From: a virus
Strand: one strand, 5' to 3'
DNA: 27,059 bases
Virus record (IMG/VR): IMGVR_UViG_3300022200_000018
Coordinates: 1-27,059 of that record
Shown: one piece after another, positions 5,359-13,648 of the stretch
Layout of the letters: each line of letters opens with the position of its first letter
How positions within the stretch are numbered: position 1 is the stretch's first letter
Position numbers and translations under genes: made by a program
Notes under the pieces: model-generated
The model's input: the letters and a program-made list of their open reading frames with translations, nothing else
Database searches by the model: none
Told to the model about the DNA's origin: nothing

Positions 5359-8278
5359 TCCAAATTAAATATTCTCCCGTTACACCATTCCATTGAATCA
5401 AGTTGGTATCTCCATTCCATTGTCCCTCCACGTCCACTACTACAGGTGGAGTGTACGCTTCAGGAATAACCATACCCACTACGTTGATAGTACCAAACCA
5501 GTAAAGGTCTACGTTGGCTACACCTACTCCCTCGATTTGCAATTCTCCAATGCCGTTACCCGTCAAAGTCAGATTCAATGACCTTGCCGTGCCTTCAGTA
5601 TTGATAACAGAGTTAGAGAGTACCCTATACAATCCACCAGTAGTAGATAGAAGGAATTGTTGGTAGACGCTTGAAGAGTCTCCTATCGTGCCTCCAGTGC
5701 CGTCGTATTGATAGGTCGTTGCTTGAACTTCCAACATCACTACCGCATCGTTAGGGACATAGAAAGTGTCTTGCTCAAACGACGTTTGTAAGACTACGTT
5801 ACTTGCACCCGAAGAAGTGCCAAACACGCCCCACGTAGAACCCGTACCCACAACTCCTGTATTTGGGTCTGATGTTTCTTGGAATCCGTTAGGTGCGATA
5901 GGTGGATTTGGGCTACCTGTATTGGTCGTTCCCGTGGTTGGGTCTACGTCGGTAAATCCTGTTCCGTCTTGCGAGTTGTAATCCCACAAGCATACGCCTT
6001 GGTCGTCGTCCCAATAGTAGTCAGCCGCGATACAACAAATAGCCGTGGCAGGTGTTATAGTGCCTGTCTCATCGGCAAAGGTAACTTGTCCGTTTGCTTG
6101 CCATCCGATAGGATGAAGGTCGCACTGATACGAGGTCGTATCCAAGACCTTCCATAATTTGACCTTACAAGACCTGTTTTCACCTATGACGTAATTGCTA
6201 AGTTCGTACAAACGATAGTAAGCGTCTTTAATCCAAATGCGGTCAGCAAAAGTCAAGGACTTTACGTCTTCAGGGTTGAGCCATACTTCACACTCTAAGA
6301 TTCGGCTATCCTCGCCGTATTGCGATTGGAGATAGGCCGCATACCATGAGATGTATTTGTACCGCCCGCTGATACCTACGAGTGGGTGGTTGCCAAAATC
6401 GGGATAGTCATAACCCCACCGCAGGTTGATAGAGTTGTCTGTGGCAGGTGACTCACTCAGGTGAGAGAAGAAAGGAACAGAACTGATTGTCGTACCTCCC
6501 GTAATGTAGATAGTCTCTGTGGTTGATTTTAGCCCATGATAGAAAGTCAACATAGGAGGAGAGGTGGTACTACGCACTCTGCCGTCTTTTTTCGACCACA
6601 ATCTTAGAATAAGAAATTCTTCTGAACCTATCTCCTCATACCAGTTCCATCCCGCAGGTACGGGACTCAAACGGAAAGGAGCAAAGACTCCACCCACATT
6701 GGTTTCGTCTACTGCAAAATCATTGGAATTATCGAACCGCTTGCGACCCTTAACCCACCCGAATTTGTCTTGCCACCAGTTATTACGGAAGTCCTTTCCT
6801 GCGGCATCCTCAAACGTAATTCGCTTGGGTTGTTCTTCTGTGGTTGGTCGTAAAGTAATTTGCTTATCTAAGTCTACACGATGCGTCCAGTCTCGGACTT
6901 GTCCGTAGTTGGTGAAGTAGTCCTGCATAGGCTCTACTACCAAGTGCTTCGCTATCGAGTTGTGGGAAACCATTGTCAGGTTAAACTCGGAAATAATGCC
7001 TCGCATAAACTGCTCACACGTCATGTCGGGCATCGCTTGAACCACATCTAAATACGAGTTGTTAGTTACATACGCACCCATTTGTATGTACGTGCCTGTA
7101 CTCTCGATATACCAAGGTGAGGTGGCATCCGTGTTGTGCTTGGCTTGAAACGCCACACTTTGACCCGAAGACAAAACCAAGTTCCATTGGTATTGCATCA
7201 CTACTACACTACCTGCTGTAGTAGATACATTCTCGTATCCTGTCGATACAAACGGCGTTGTTCCAACGAGTGCACGTACCGAAGTGTGCAACACTCCCGC
7301 CGTAGGTGCGGTAGCCGTGACCCACTGCACTTGAACGATAATTTGATATGTACCTGACGTAGGTGCTACAAAGTTACCTGCCGTCACAAGGTTGTCAGGG
7401 TCTGCATAATCACCCGTTTCGATAGTGAAACTAAGGTTCTCATACGTGTTGTTGGTCATTGGAGTGATGTCAGCACCCAAGCCTACTTTAGCACGATACA
7501 ACGCCCTGAGAGGTAGGTTTTCCTTCTCTGTGCCTAAGACCATGTACAACTTACCAAAGTCGGTAGTGTCAAAGAATGAAGACTCGTAGGTGTAACCTGC
7601 CTTGGCAAAGATGTAGTCCCACAACCATTTGACCTTAATTGTAGGTCGGCAATATTGAGGAACGATGGGAGTTGGCGAACCATTGCTACTTGGAGACAAT
7701 AGTTCAAGACCTGATGCGGTCATAAACTCGTAACCCTCGCTTGGATACTCAGCGTTGTCGGCAATCACGTAAACGATAGTTCCGTTACCCGCGCCTCCTG
7801 TAATGTCGTTAGCTACGTTCCATGAGTTACTTACGTTGGTCATGGAAACCAAGTGGTCAAGAATGGTAGTAGTTACTTCGTCGTTGGTGAAGAGGTAACT
7901 CCATGTCATCTTACGAATAGCCGTAAAGAAAGAACCTGCATCTCCGATAATAACGCACTCGTATTGACTGCGAAATACGTTCACGGACATGAGTTGCAAA
8001 GAACCCTCGAACACCTCGTCTATGTCATCGTAAACGACTACACGTGTGCGAGCCTGATGCGACCACGTATTAGAGGTTGCGTTTACCTCGTAGAAGTGTT
8101 TAAAGAACTGATTATTGGTATGCGAGAAAGGCAACACAAAGTTGAGCGAATGCGAAGACTTCCTACGGGTTGGTTTGCCCATATCGGTAGCCGACATAGA
8201 CCATTCAATCGCCGTGTTTTCACATTCCAGTTCTACGGCATTACCTGTTCCCTGTGGGTATGCTAAGATGCGCTTCAT
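5351..8278 (-). CDS. large distal-tail / baseplate protein (tail hub-like, 975 aa)
   Basis: A 975-residue protein whose N-terminus (LNFVLPFSHTNNQFFKHFYEV near residues 46-66, read in parts) resembles the tail-associated hub proteins found next to Dit-like proteins in Bacteroidota phages. The middle is beta-rich. Residues about 730-790 carry a Cys/Trp cluster (AICCIAADYYWDDDQG, then CLW). The C-terminal third is Gly/Thr/Asn-rich and ends in three WNG repeats, suggesting a surface-exposed host-interaction end. The start overlaps the stop of the 414-residue gene by four bases. The role as hub or receptor-contacting protein is inferred from size, position and composition. Confidence 0.7.
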   Translation of the reverse strand: MKRILAYPQGTGNAVELECENTAIEWSMSATDMGKPTRRKSSHSLNFVLPFSHTNNQFFKHFYEVNATSNTWSHQARTRVVVYDDIDEVFEGSLQLMSVNVFRSQYECVIIGDAGSFFTAIRKMTWSYLFTNDEVTTTILDHLVSMTNVSNSWNVANDITGGAGNGTIVYVIADNAEYPSEGYEFMTASGLELLSPSSNGSPTPIVPQYCRPTIKVKWLWDYIFAKAGYTYESSFFDTTDFGKLYMVLGTEKENLPLRALYRAKVGLGADITPMTNNTYENLSFTIETGDYADPDNLVTAGNFVAPTSGTYQIIVQVQWVTATAPTAGVLHTSVRALVGTTPFVSTGYENVSTTAGSVVVMQYQWNLVLSSGQSVAFQAKHNTDATSPWYIESTGTYIQMGAYVTNNSYLDVVQAMPDMTCEQFMRGIISEFNLTMVSHNSIAKHLVVEPMQDYFTNYGQVRDWTHRVDLDKQITLRPTTEEQPKRITFEDAAGKDFRNNWWQDKFGWVKGRKRFDNSNDFAVDETNVGGVFAPFRLSPVPAGWNWYEEIGSEEFLILRLWSKKDGRVRSTTSPPMLTFYHGLKSTTETIYITGGTTISSVPFFSHLSESPATDNSINLRWGYDYPDFGNHPLVGISGRYKYISWYAAYLQSQYGEDSRILECEVWLNPEDVKSLTFADRIWIKDAYYRLYELSNYVIGENRSCKVKLWKVLDTTSYQCDLHPIGWQANGQVTFADETGTITPATAICCIAADYYWDDDQGVCLWDYNSQDGTGFTDVDPTTGTTNTGSPNPPIAPNGFQETSDPNTGVVGTGSTWGVFGTSSGASNVVLQTSFEQDTFYVPNDAVVMLEVQATTYQYDGTGGTIGDSSSVYQQFLLSTTGGLYRVLSNSVINTEGTARSLNLTLTGNGIGELQIEGVGVANVDLYWFGTINVVGMVIPEAYTPPVVVDVEGQWNGDTNLIQWNGVTGEYLIWNG

Positions 8279-9519
8279 CCAATTGCGGGATATGGGTTTG
8301 TGTAATCATACGAGAAGTCATACTCCCACACCTTGTCCGCACGTTGGTTGCGTATCTGAATGCTATCCTCGTTCAGTTGTACTGGTAGCCAATTGTTACC
8401 CACTTGAACATACTTAACAGGTGAAGCAAAGAAGTCGGTAATTACATCGTTCATCCATTCGGGCAACCAATTTGTATTGACTCGTCCCGTGCGAATGCGT
8501 TTAGTGCGTCCTCCTGAACCAAGACCTTCTTGTGCCGTGTGCGTGTACGAGTTCAATGCCGAAAAAGAGTTGCCTCCATACGTCCGAAAGGTTTTGCGCT
8601 CGACGCGCTCCGACTCGGACTCGATGCCGTAGCAGTTAATGAAGTCCCACCCGCCGTAAGTATTCCACCAAGCAAACCTTACGCGGTCGTTACAGGCGGG
8701 ACGGCGTTTGAAGGTCATCAACGTATTGGTCAGACTCGAACTAAGTTTAATCTTGTAGGTATCCCAGTTGGCATAGTCGTCAGGGTTAACGCTACCTGCG
8801 CTTGGTGCGGACGTAGTGTTTACTCGCAGATTCTCAGGATACAAACCTAAGTGAGCAATACCATTGCCTGTAATCTGATTGAATGCTCCTGTAAGTAACC
8901 CATACTGATACACTCCATCAGGAATCAGTGTCCCGTCAGCGTCGTAAAATTGAATTGCAAGGTTGATGGACGTGCCTGTTGTACCCTCTCGGAAAAGAGT
9001 CATCGTACCCCAATCATTGTCCGTGACTTCTACTACTCGGTGGTTGCTTACGTTGTATCGCGAAAGGAATGGACTAAGCGTACTGGTAATATCAAAGTCG
9101 TTTACAAAGAGGTCGCCGTAGTTGTCTCCAAATGCCTGATATGCTCCCGACGTTACTTCGATGCTTGTGGAGGTTGCGAGGTTCAAAGTCTCGGTAGGTA
9201 CAGAGGTAGTATCTACTGCGTACTCGTAGCCAAACTTGACGTAGACTTGACGCGAACCTACCTCGTCGTTCTCAAAGTTGGCCGTGTTAAACTCTACCTG
9301 TGGCTCAACGTAATCGCGTACAATATTGGCAATGTCAAAGACTCCTTTATTTGAGGTGTTGGGTAATGCCTTGAGTTTGGACACGCTCGTTCCGTCGATG
9401 TACACTTGAGCGATATATCGAAATTTCTCTTGAGTGTAGTTAGCATCGCTGACGATGTAAACCAATTCCGCACCACTTCCGTATGCGTTATATCCTGTGG
9501 GTTGAAAGTCGATTGTCAT
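8275..9519 (-). CDS. distal tail structural protein (Dit-like position)
   Basis: A 414-residue, beta-rich, Asn/Thr/Tyr-rich protein. It contains FAWWNTYGGWDFINCYG around residues 284-300, a WNxxGxWDxxN pattern I have seen in tail proteins of Bacteroidota phages, and ends with a strand-rich WEYDFSYDYTNPYPAIG. It overlaps the gp10-like gene upstream and the 975-residue gene downstream by four bases each (ATGA). Its place just before the large hub-like protein suggests the distal tail or baseplate. No enzymatic motif is present. Confidence 0.65.
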   Translation of the reverse strand: MTIDFQPTGYNAYGSGAELVYIVSDANYTQEKFRYIAQVYIDGTSVSKLKALPNTSNKGVFDIANIVRDYVEPQVEFNTANFENDEVGSRQVYVKFGYEYAVDTTSVPTETLNLATSTSIEVTSGAYQAFGDNYGDLFVNDFDITSTLSPFLSRYNVSNHRVVEVTDNDWGTMTLFREGTTGTSINLAIQFYDADGTLIPDGVYQYGLLTGAFNQITGNGIAHLGLYPENLRVNTTSAPSAGSVNPDDYANWDTYKIKLSSSLTNTLMTFKRRPACNDRVRFAWWNTYGGWDFINCYGIESESERVERKTFRTYGGNSFSALNSYTHTAQEGLGSGGRTKRIRTGRVNTNWLPEWMNDVITDFFASPVKYVQVGNNWLPVQLNEDSIQIRNQRADKVWEYDFSYDYTNPYPAIG

Positions 9520-10112
9520 GGTAAAATCATTACAAGTTCAATGGGTATTTTGTCACCTATTGCACTATCTATGTCTTCATACATCGCGTCCTCAAATTGA
9601 AGTTCGTAACGCTTCCAAAGATTGTACATAGGGTCGGTAAAAAAGTAGGTCGTTTCCAAGCCGTGCAAATAGACGGCTCTTGCTATTCTTCGCACCAATT
9701 CTTTACGCGGTATGAATTTACCTTTTTCATCCCTTGCTTCAGGTATGGGTTTTACAACTACCCACTTATCAATCGAAGGTACAAGCCTTCCTTTTGGGCC
9801 AGTACCCGAACCAAACTTGAATGGAGACTCAGGTGCTTTGTAATTGGTTAATGCTCCTTGGACTCCGTAGTCTACATATTGCCAGTATGGAAGTCCGTCG
9901 GGATACCATTCTATGAGGTAGTCTTGTTGTTTTACACCTACCTGCAAAGACTTGGAAAGATTACCTGTTGCGTTCTTGCCTAACCGCTTTAGGTTGGCTT
10001 GCGCGGCTCTTACGACTGCCCTTCGGTAGTTCTTAAAAATACGCTCGGCTTGGTCTAAGCGTACCTTACTCCATACGCCGTCTACCTCATATTCAACTTT
10101 CCATCCTGCCAT
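9516..10112 (-). CDS. HK97 gp10-like neck / tail-joining protein
   Basis: A 198-residue protein with features of the HK97 gp10-like family: an N-terminal helix with ANLKRLGKNATGNLSKSL near residues 40-57, a DYLIEWYPDGLPYWQYVDYG strand-turn-strand near 63-82, and GVQG directly after. These proteins join head to tail in siphophages. The C-terminal 80 residues, with YFFTDPMYNLWKRYE, form an extra helical extension. The start ATG shares a base with the preceding TAA (TAATG), a coupled arrangement. Family assignment is by pattern. Confidence 0.72.
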   Translation of the reverse strand: MAGWKVEYEVDGVWSKVRLDQAERIFKNYRRAVVRAAQANLKRLGKNATGNLSKSLQVGVKQQDYLIEWYPDGLPYWQYVDYGVQGALTNYKAPESPFKFGSGTGPKGRLVPSIDKWVVVKPIPEARDEKGKFIPRKELVRRIARAVYLHGLETTYFFTDPMYNLWKRYELQFEDAMYEDIDSAIGDKIPIELVMILP

Positions 10113-10591
10113 TAGATAGAAGTAGGAGTGTAACCATCAAAAGGTGCGTCGCACAAATTGATACCCATAGGAACGCGAATCGTTACTTGCGCACCCCATC
10201 CTGCCAAGAGGTTTGAGAAACGCCCTGTAAACGGCTGAGAATTGACGGGAAGGTCAATGACAAATCTCTCGTCCACTGGTAATGCGTTTGCCTCCAAATG
10301 AAGCAAGGCAATTACATCTTGAAGAATCAGATGCGTCTCGTTGTAAACATCGTTGAGGGTTGGCGTTTGCTTCTCCATGAGCAAAGACGCGACTACTACC
10401 TCGTACTCTAATTCCACCTCGTTTTGACCTATCAACGATGACGTAACCTGAGCATACAAAAGTGGATACTTGTCGATTGTGACTTTCTCCAAATCTACCT
10501 CATCCACGGAGTTGTCGTATCTACCCCGAAGTTGCTTGTGATAGGTTACGATGTTATCAAACACCGCATCTATGTTAGTGATTGTGACCAT
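10112..10591 (-). CDS. tail completion / terminator-type protein
   Basis: A 159-residue protein. The pattern DKYPLLYAQV near residues 40-49, a central strand pair (VELEYEVVVASLL), a helix with ILQDVIALLH and a C-terminal GWGAQVTIRVP segment followed by NLCDAP is characteristic of the tail-terminator-like proteins that sit between chaperone and gp10-like genes in Bacteroidota phages. Its start overlaps the end of the frameshifted chaperone ORF by 17 bases. Assigned by pattern and neighbourhood. Confidence 0.65.
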   Translation of the reverse strand: MVTITNIDAVFDNIVTYHKQLRGRYDNSVDEVDLEKVTIDKYPLLYAQVTSSLIGQNEVELEYEVVVASLLMEKQTPTLNDVYNETHLILQDVIALLHLEANALPVDERFVIDLPVNSQPFTGRFSNLLAGWGAQVTIRVPMGINLCDAPFDGYTPTSI

Positions 10592-10820
10592 TTATCTTCA
10601 CGTTGTTAGACATTCGAAGGTCGCGCTCATACGTTAGGAATGCAAATGCCTCTTCTACTTTAGTTAGAGTCACTGCGTCTATCTTCAGGTAGTCACCTCC
10701 TGCGAGTGCGTAGATTGTGTTATACCATCCCCACTTATTGTTTATTGCGTCAGTTTCGCCTTCATCCGCATTCCCGAATAAGGGGCTGAACCTGTGGCTA
10801 ACATCTCTCCGATACGCCAA
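10575..10820 (-). CDS. tail assembly chaperone, -1 frame extension (GT part)
   Basis: This open frame has no ATG of its own; its first possible start is a TTG inside the T9 tract. Read as a -1 continuation of the 193-residue ORF it gives a fusion of about 249 residues: Phe168 followed by LAYRRD and ending NGHNH. The segment NNKWGWYNTIYALAGGDYLK near residues 28-47 of the extension resembles the C-terminal part of tail-assembly chaperones in other Bacteroidota phages. This is the counterpart of lambda gpGT. A plain homopolymer sequencing error would give the same picture. Confidence 0.7.
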   Translation of the reverse strand: MAYRRDVSHRFSPLFGNADEGETDAINNKWGWYNTIYALAGGDYLKIDAVTLTKVEEAFAFLTYERDLRMSNNVKINGHNH

Positions 10821-11323
10821 AAAAAAACCACCGCACCAAGGGCTACGTTCATAGTCATGTTCTTCATAATCTCGGCGTGCTTTGGCTTTGGGTTGTATGG
10901 CTCGATGTCATAGTATTCTTTCCATCGCTCCGTGACGGGTCGGTAGATAATCGCCATAACCTTTTCTAAGTTGTCGAACGTCTTGCCGTCCTGCACCAAC
11001 TTGTCAAGGTCAGCAAACTCACCCACAGAGATGTCTGTTAGGTCGGGTATGATTCCATACTCTACACCATCAATGATTGTGGTTGGAATAAGCGGCCATT
11101 TCTCAACAGGATTCATAGCCCAATCCAAATCCTTACGCACCTCCTCGAATGCCTTTTGAGACATACCCTTGATGACCCACTCCTCAACATCGCATAAGCA
11201 AGCGACCGCCGCACAGACTTTGTTGATGTCTGATGTTTCGGCTTCTATCGCCTTCTGTAATTGTCGGTACTTGACAATCGTTATGTCGTGCATCCCTTCA
11301 GGGATATTCAAGGTGACTTTCAT
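10742..11323 (-). CDS. tail assembly chaperone, zero-frame product (G part)
   Basis: A 193-residue protein, soluble and mixed alpha/beta, with a hydrophobic segment MTMNVALGAVVFFW at about 156-169. It begins MKVTLNIPEGMHDITIVKYRQ, and contains a helical core with CAAVACLCDVEEWVIKGM and PLIPTTIIDGVEYGIIPDL. By itself I would call it hypothetical. The overlapping -1 frame, the T9 tract at the switch point, and the location just before tail completion genes identify it as the shorter product of a G/GT-type chaperone pair. Its start overlaps the terminase stop by four bases. Confidence 0.75.
   Translation of the reverse strand: MKVTLNIPEGMHDITIVKYRQLQKAIEAETSDINKVCAAVACLCDVEEWVIKGMSQKAFEEVRKDLDWAMNPVEKWPLIPTTIIDGVEYGIIPDLTDISVGEFADLDKLVQDGKTFDNLEKVMAIIYRPVTERWKEYYDIEPYNPKPKHAEIMKNMTMNVALGAVVFFWRIGEMLATGSAPYSGMRMKAKLTQ
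10819..10827 (-). other. probable -1 ribosomal frameshift site (T9)
   Basis: Minus strand GTT TTT TTT TGG. A -1 slip on the Phe codons gives GTT TTT TTT TTG GCG and enters the downstream chaperone frame, which stays open for another 81 codons. T-runs of this form are accepted slippery sequences, and this position is where siphophages use frameshifting. Confidence 0.7.
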
Positions 11324-12471
11324 CGGATGTAGTATTTACCTGTCTTCTTCAGGAGTTTGGCAAGGCAAACATAACGCACCGCGTCTATTCCGTGGTTGAA
11401 TGCGTCGATTGGTTTTGGAAGCATCTTATCGTTTTTATCCTTCATCCACTTGTAGTTGCGAAACTCCTTCTGAAGGTCGAGGGAATCCTCGTGGACATAC
11501 AACTTCTTTCGGCGCATAAGGTCGATGCCTATGCGTATGCTATCCTGACCTTTGTTGGCAGGTTTAATATTGAAGTGTAGTCGGTGTATCTCCTCGATAG
11601 ATTTGGGTTCGGCTGAGTCCGCTATGATTTCGTCGTACCTATCTATTCCTATCTCCGTCAATTGACCTGCGATTTCATCGTTAGTGAGTGAGGTAAGGTA
11701 TATCTTCTGTTCCATATACAGGGAGTCTTCATGTTCCCATACCGCCACCACCGCAGTAGGGTCTACCGCATACCCGAAGTCAAGACCATAAGCAAGAAAC
11801 TTTGCTCCCTGTGGTAGGTCTTTGTACGTGTCGTGCTTGAAGATGACCTCCCGCGATTGACCACGCTCTCCCAAGCCATACACCCTCCAGTAGTCCTCGT
11901 CTATCTCCTTGAGTTTTTCAATCTCCTTGATTACTTCGGGTTCGAGGTATGGGTTGTCCTTGTATGTAGAATGGAAGTAGGAACAATCGTCACGGGTCAA
12001 TACCCTATCGTAAATCCAGTGGAACTCGTCCGAAGGGTTGTAATCGAGGATAACGCGAAAGGTTGTCCGCATTACGAGTTGTTGGTAGTCATCCCAACTC
12101 AGTTCGTTAGCCTCGTTCATGAAGCATATCTGACGCTTACGTCCTCGAATCTTGTGCCCTTGGTCTACCGCAAGGAACTCCCATGTAGTACCCCATAGGT
12201 TGTACATGGATTCGGTCTTGTTGTGGTCTTTCTCGGAGTAGTAGCCTTCTCTTTGGAGTATCTCGATAAAGTCACGCATAACCGACCCACGCAGGGACGG
12301 CAAGGTCTTTCTTACCACACTGATTACCCAACCCGAATTGGGATTGAGTGCGCACCATTCGATGAGCAGGGTAACGATAGAGTATGTTTTTCCCGAACGG
12401 CTTCCACCTTGAAAGACGGCTAACCTGCTGTTGCAGTTCTTCAGGTCGTAGTACGTCTTGGGTTGCTTCAT
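11320..12471 (-). CDS. terL: terminase large subunit
   Basis: A 383-residue packaging motor. ATPase motifs are visible: Walker A GGSRSGKTYS at 22-31, Walker B RQICFMNEANE at 113-123, and the coupling-type motif DYNPSDEFHW at 143-152. The C-terminal RNase H-like nuclease shows YGLDFGYAVDPTA with Asp231, IIADSAEPKS with Asp285 and a final acidic pair near PIDAFNHGIDAVRY. It makes the headful or site-specific genome cut and translocates DNA through the portal. The start is slightly uncertain: the frame is open for 17 codons upstream of the ATG at 12471 but holds no usual start codon. It lies downstream of the small subunit candidate with a small kinase-like gene between. Confidence 0.95.
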   Translation of the reverse strand: MKQPKTYYDLKNCNSRLAVFQGGSRSGKTYSIVTLLIEWCALNPNSGWVISVVRKTLPSLRGSVMRDFIEILQREGYYSEKDHNKTESMYNLWGTTWEFLAVDQGHKIRGRKRQICFMNEANELSWDDYQQLVMRTTFRVILDYNPSDEFHWIYDRVLTRDDCSYFHSTYKDNPYLEPEVIKEIEKLKEIDEDYWRVYGLGERGQSREVIFKHDTYKDLPQGAKFLAYGLDFGYAVDPTAVVAVWEHEDSLYMEQKIYLTSLTNDEIAGQLTEIGIDRYDEIIADSAEPKSIEEIHRLHFNIKPANKGQDSIRIGIDLMRRKKLYVHEDSLDLQKEFRNYKWMKDKNDKMLPKPIDAFNHGIDAVRYVCLAKLLKKTGKYYIR

Positions 12472-12525
12472 ATCGGCTAAAAGTGTAGCGTGTCCATAGA
12501 AAAACGATGGTGGTCTCTTTAATCA

Positions 12526-12879
12526 TTAGTACATGGTTGATACTCTCTCGGTAATTCCATAGTCTAATAAAACAACATTACCCTTATACACTCCCCAGTT
12601 CTTCGGGTTATAGAGGTCGCAGTTGCTTATGTTCAACTCCCATATTTCTCGCTTCAATATTTCAGCGTATTTCGTCTTAAAGTCTTTCAAGGGATATGCT
12701 CTCCGTTGAATCACTAACCCTTTCCAACCCCAAACCATAGGAACTAATTTTCCTTGGTTAGGGTACTTCTTCCATAGATACGCCTCATTGATTCCTTGAA
12801 GCCATCCTCGCTTGTCCAACGGAATCTTTATCGCGTAGTGACCAATGACTATCACTAAACGAGTAGACACTTTAATCAT
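12526..12879 (-). CDS. miniature protein-kinase-like protein (117 aa)
   Basis: A 117-residue protein that looks like a stripped-down kinase fold. Visible landmarks in order are HYAIKIP with Lys18 (VAIK-like), a GINEAYLW helix with Glu32, a hinge-like LVIQRRA near 55-61, NCDLYNPKNW with Asp88 and Asn94 (catalytic-loop-like), and VVLLDYG with Asp106 (DFG-like). Real protein kinases and aminoglycoside phosphotransferases exceed 200 residues, so the substrate lobe is nearly absent. I have the impression that similar mini-proteins occur in other Bacteroidota phages, but this is memory rather than a search. It overlaps the small terminase gene by eight bases. Activity is uncertain; it may be a pseudokinase or a packaging accessory. 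Confidence 0.6.
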   Translation of the reverse strand: MIKVSTRLVIVIGHYAIKIPLDKRGWLQGINEAYLWKKYPNQGKLVPMVWGWKGLVIQRRAYPLKDFKTKYAEILKREIWELNISNCDLYNPKNWGVYKGNVVLLDYGITERVSTMY

Positions 12880-13192
12880 TCAGGAAGACGTTAGCAGACT
12901 TGTCCCCTTCGCGCTCAATGACCTCATCGAACCACGATGGAGGATGAGGTGCGCCTACTATCGTTACCTCGCTTTCTGTCTGTTTGGGTAAGAAGTAAGG
13001 TAGGAACGCGGCTAATGCCTTGAGGTAGTCTCGCGATGACTCACGACGTAAGCAATCGAGTTGCTCCTGCACGTGTTCCAGTTCACCCTCCATGATGTGT
13101 AAGAACATCTCACGAGCCGCCGCCGTAATCTTGTTGTTTGCTCCCTTTGGTCTTCCGTTAGGGTTTCCCGATTGTCCTTTCTCGAATGGCAT
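12872..13192 (-). CDS. terS: terminase small subunit candidate
   Basis: A 106-residue protein beginning PFEKGQSGNPNGRPKGANNK, the KGxSGNPxGRPKG motif common at the N-terminus of phage DNA-binding small proteins in the terminase position. It is followed by helices (TAAAREMFLHIMEG, then DYLKALAAFLPYFLPKQTES) typical of small terminases and a Trp-containing acidic tail. It would recognise the packaging site and load the large subunit. It is read just after a 44-residue basic gene and overlaps the kinase-like gene. The assignment rests on motif and position. Confidence 0.7.
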   Translation of the reverse strand: MPFEKGQSGNPNGRPKGANNKITAAAREMFLHIMEGELEHVQEQLDCLRRESSRDYLKALAAFLPYFLPKQTESEVTIVGAPHPPSWFDEVIEREGDKSANVFLND

Positions 13193-13215
13193 TGTGAATC
13201 GTTGTTGTAAGGTTT

Positions 13216-13350
13216 CTATTTACCCTGACCCTTGTATGGTTTCTTGTAGTTCGTCGCGTTCTTACTTCGACTCATTTTGGTCTTAGCATGGACGTTTGGT
13301 CGGCGAACCTTTGGTTTACGCAAATATGTAACGGCTATCTGTTTTGCCAT
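13216..13350 (-). CDS. 44-residue basic protein at head of packaging operon
   Basis: A short ORF, MAKQIAVTYLRKPKVRRPNV at the start and NYKKPYKGQGK at the end. It is strongly basic (Lys/Arg about one third). The VHAKTKMSRSKNATNYKKPY block recalls a tiny conserved basic protein of Bacteroidota genomes and phages, which supports reality despite the length. It fills the gap between the 93-residue gene and terS, 23 bases before the latter, and is first after a possible promoter at 13370-13401. A nucleic-acid-binding role is a guess from charge. Confidence 0.7.
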   Translation of the reverse strand: MAKQIAVTYLRKPKVRRPNVHAKTKMSRSKNATNYKKPYKGQGK

Positions 13351-13366
13351 TGTATTTCCTTGTTGT

Positions 13367-13648
13367 TTACAAACTTACTGATTCTAAGGTAAGCAAAGCA
13401 AGCAGTTCTAAACGCTCGGCTTCATGAATACATCTCCATGCTTCGCCCTCTGTTATGCCAGTGACCTTCAGGTGTTCCTTCGTTGTCTTCCCGTGGTTGA
13501 CTGAGGTGTGGTCTAAGACATACGTCTCTACCTTTCCTTCCATTACGAACTCTCTTAGCGATTGAGCAAGTTCCATGAGTTCCTTGTTCTTGCGTGCCGC
13601 TACCCTTACCACGTCCTTGTCGTACCCAATGGAGTTACGTCCTTTCAT
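13367..13648 (-). CDS. hypothetical early protein (93 aa)
   Basis: A 93-residue, mostly helical protein with no family recognised. It has a basic N-terminus (MKGRNSIGYDKDVVRVAARK), a central HTSVNHGKTTKEHLKVTG stretch and a Leu-rich C-terminal helix (EAERLELLALLTLE). The stretch ending GITEGEAWRCIHEAERL could be a helix-turn-helix-like pair, but this is weak. The start overlaps the stop of the 26-residue membrane peptide (ATGA), so they are probably translated together. It is the last gene of the early block. Confidence 0.65.
   Translation of the reverse strand: MKGRNSIGYDKDVVRVAARKNKELMELAQSLREFVMEGKVETYVLDHTSVNHGKTTKEHLKVTGITEGEAWRCIHEAERLELLALLTLESVSL
13370..13401 (-). promoter_or_regulatory. 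possible promoter of packaging operon
   Basis: Minus strand TAAGTTTG (13377-13370) fits TAnnTTTG. An upstream TTG lies at 13401-13399, giving a 21-base spacer rather than the optimal 19. Transcription would start near 13363, about 13 bases before the 44-residue gene. It overlaps the end of the 93-residue gene and lacks the TTTGCAGTG extension of the other two promoters, so confidence is moderate. Confidence 0.4.

Noticed and set aside
7853-8266. 137-codon plus-strand ORF and many other plus-strand ORFs
   Set aside because: They lie opposite well-supported minus-strand genes, have no domain pattern, and arise because antisense frames of this coding sequence contain few stops.
12272-12526. 84-codon minus-strand ORF beginning at TAATG after the kinase-like gene
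   Set aside because: It runs through the first third of terL in another frame, has no protein-like pattern after the first 15 codons, and terL has all its motifs in the other frame. The TAATG start is noted as a possible coupling device only.
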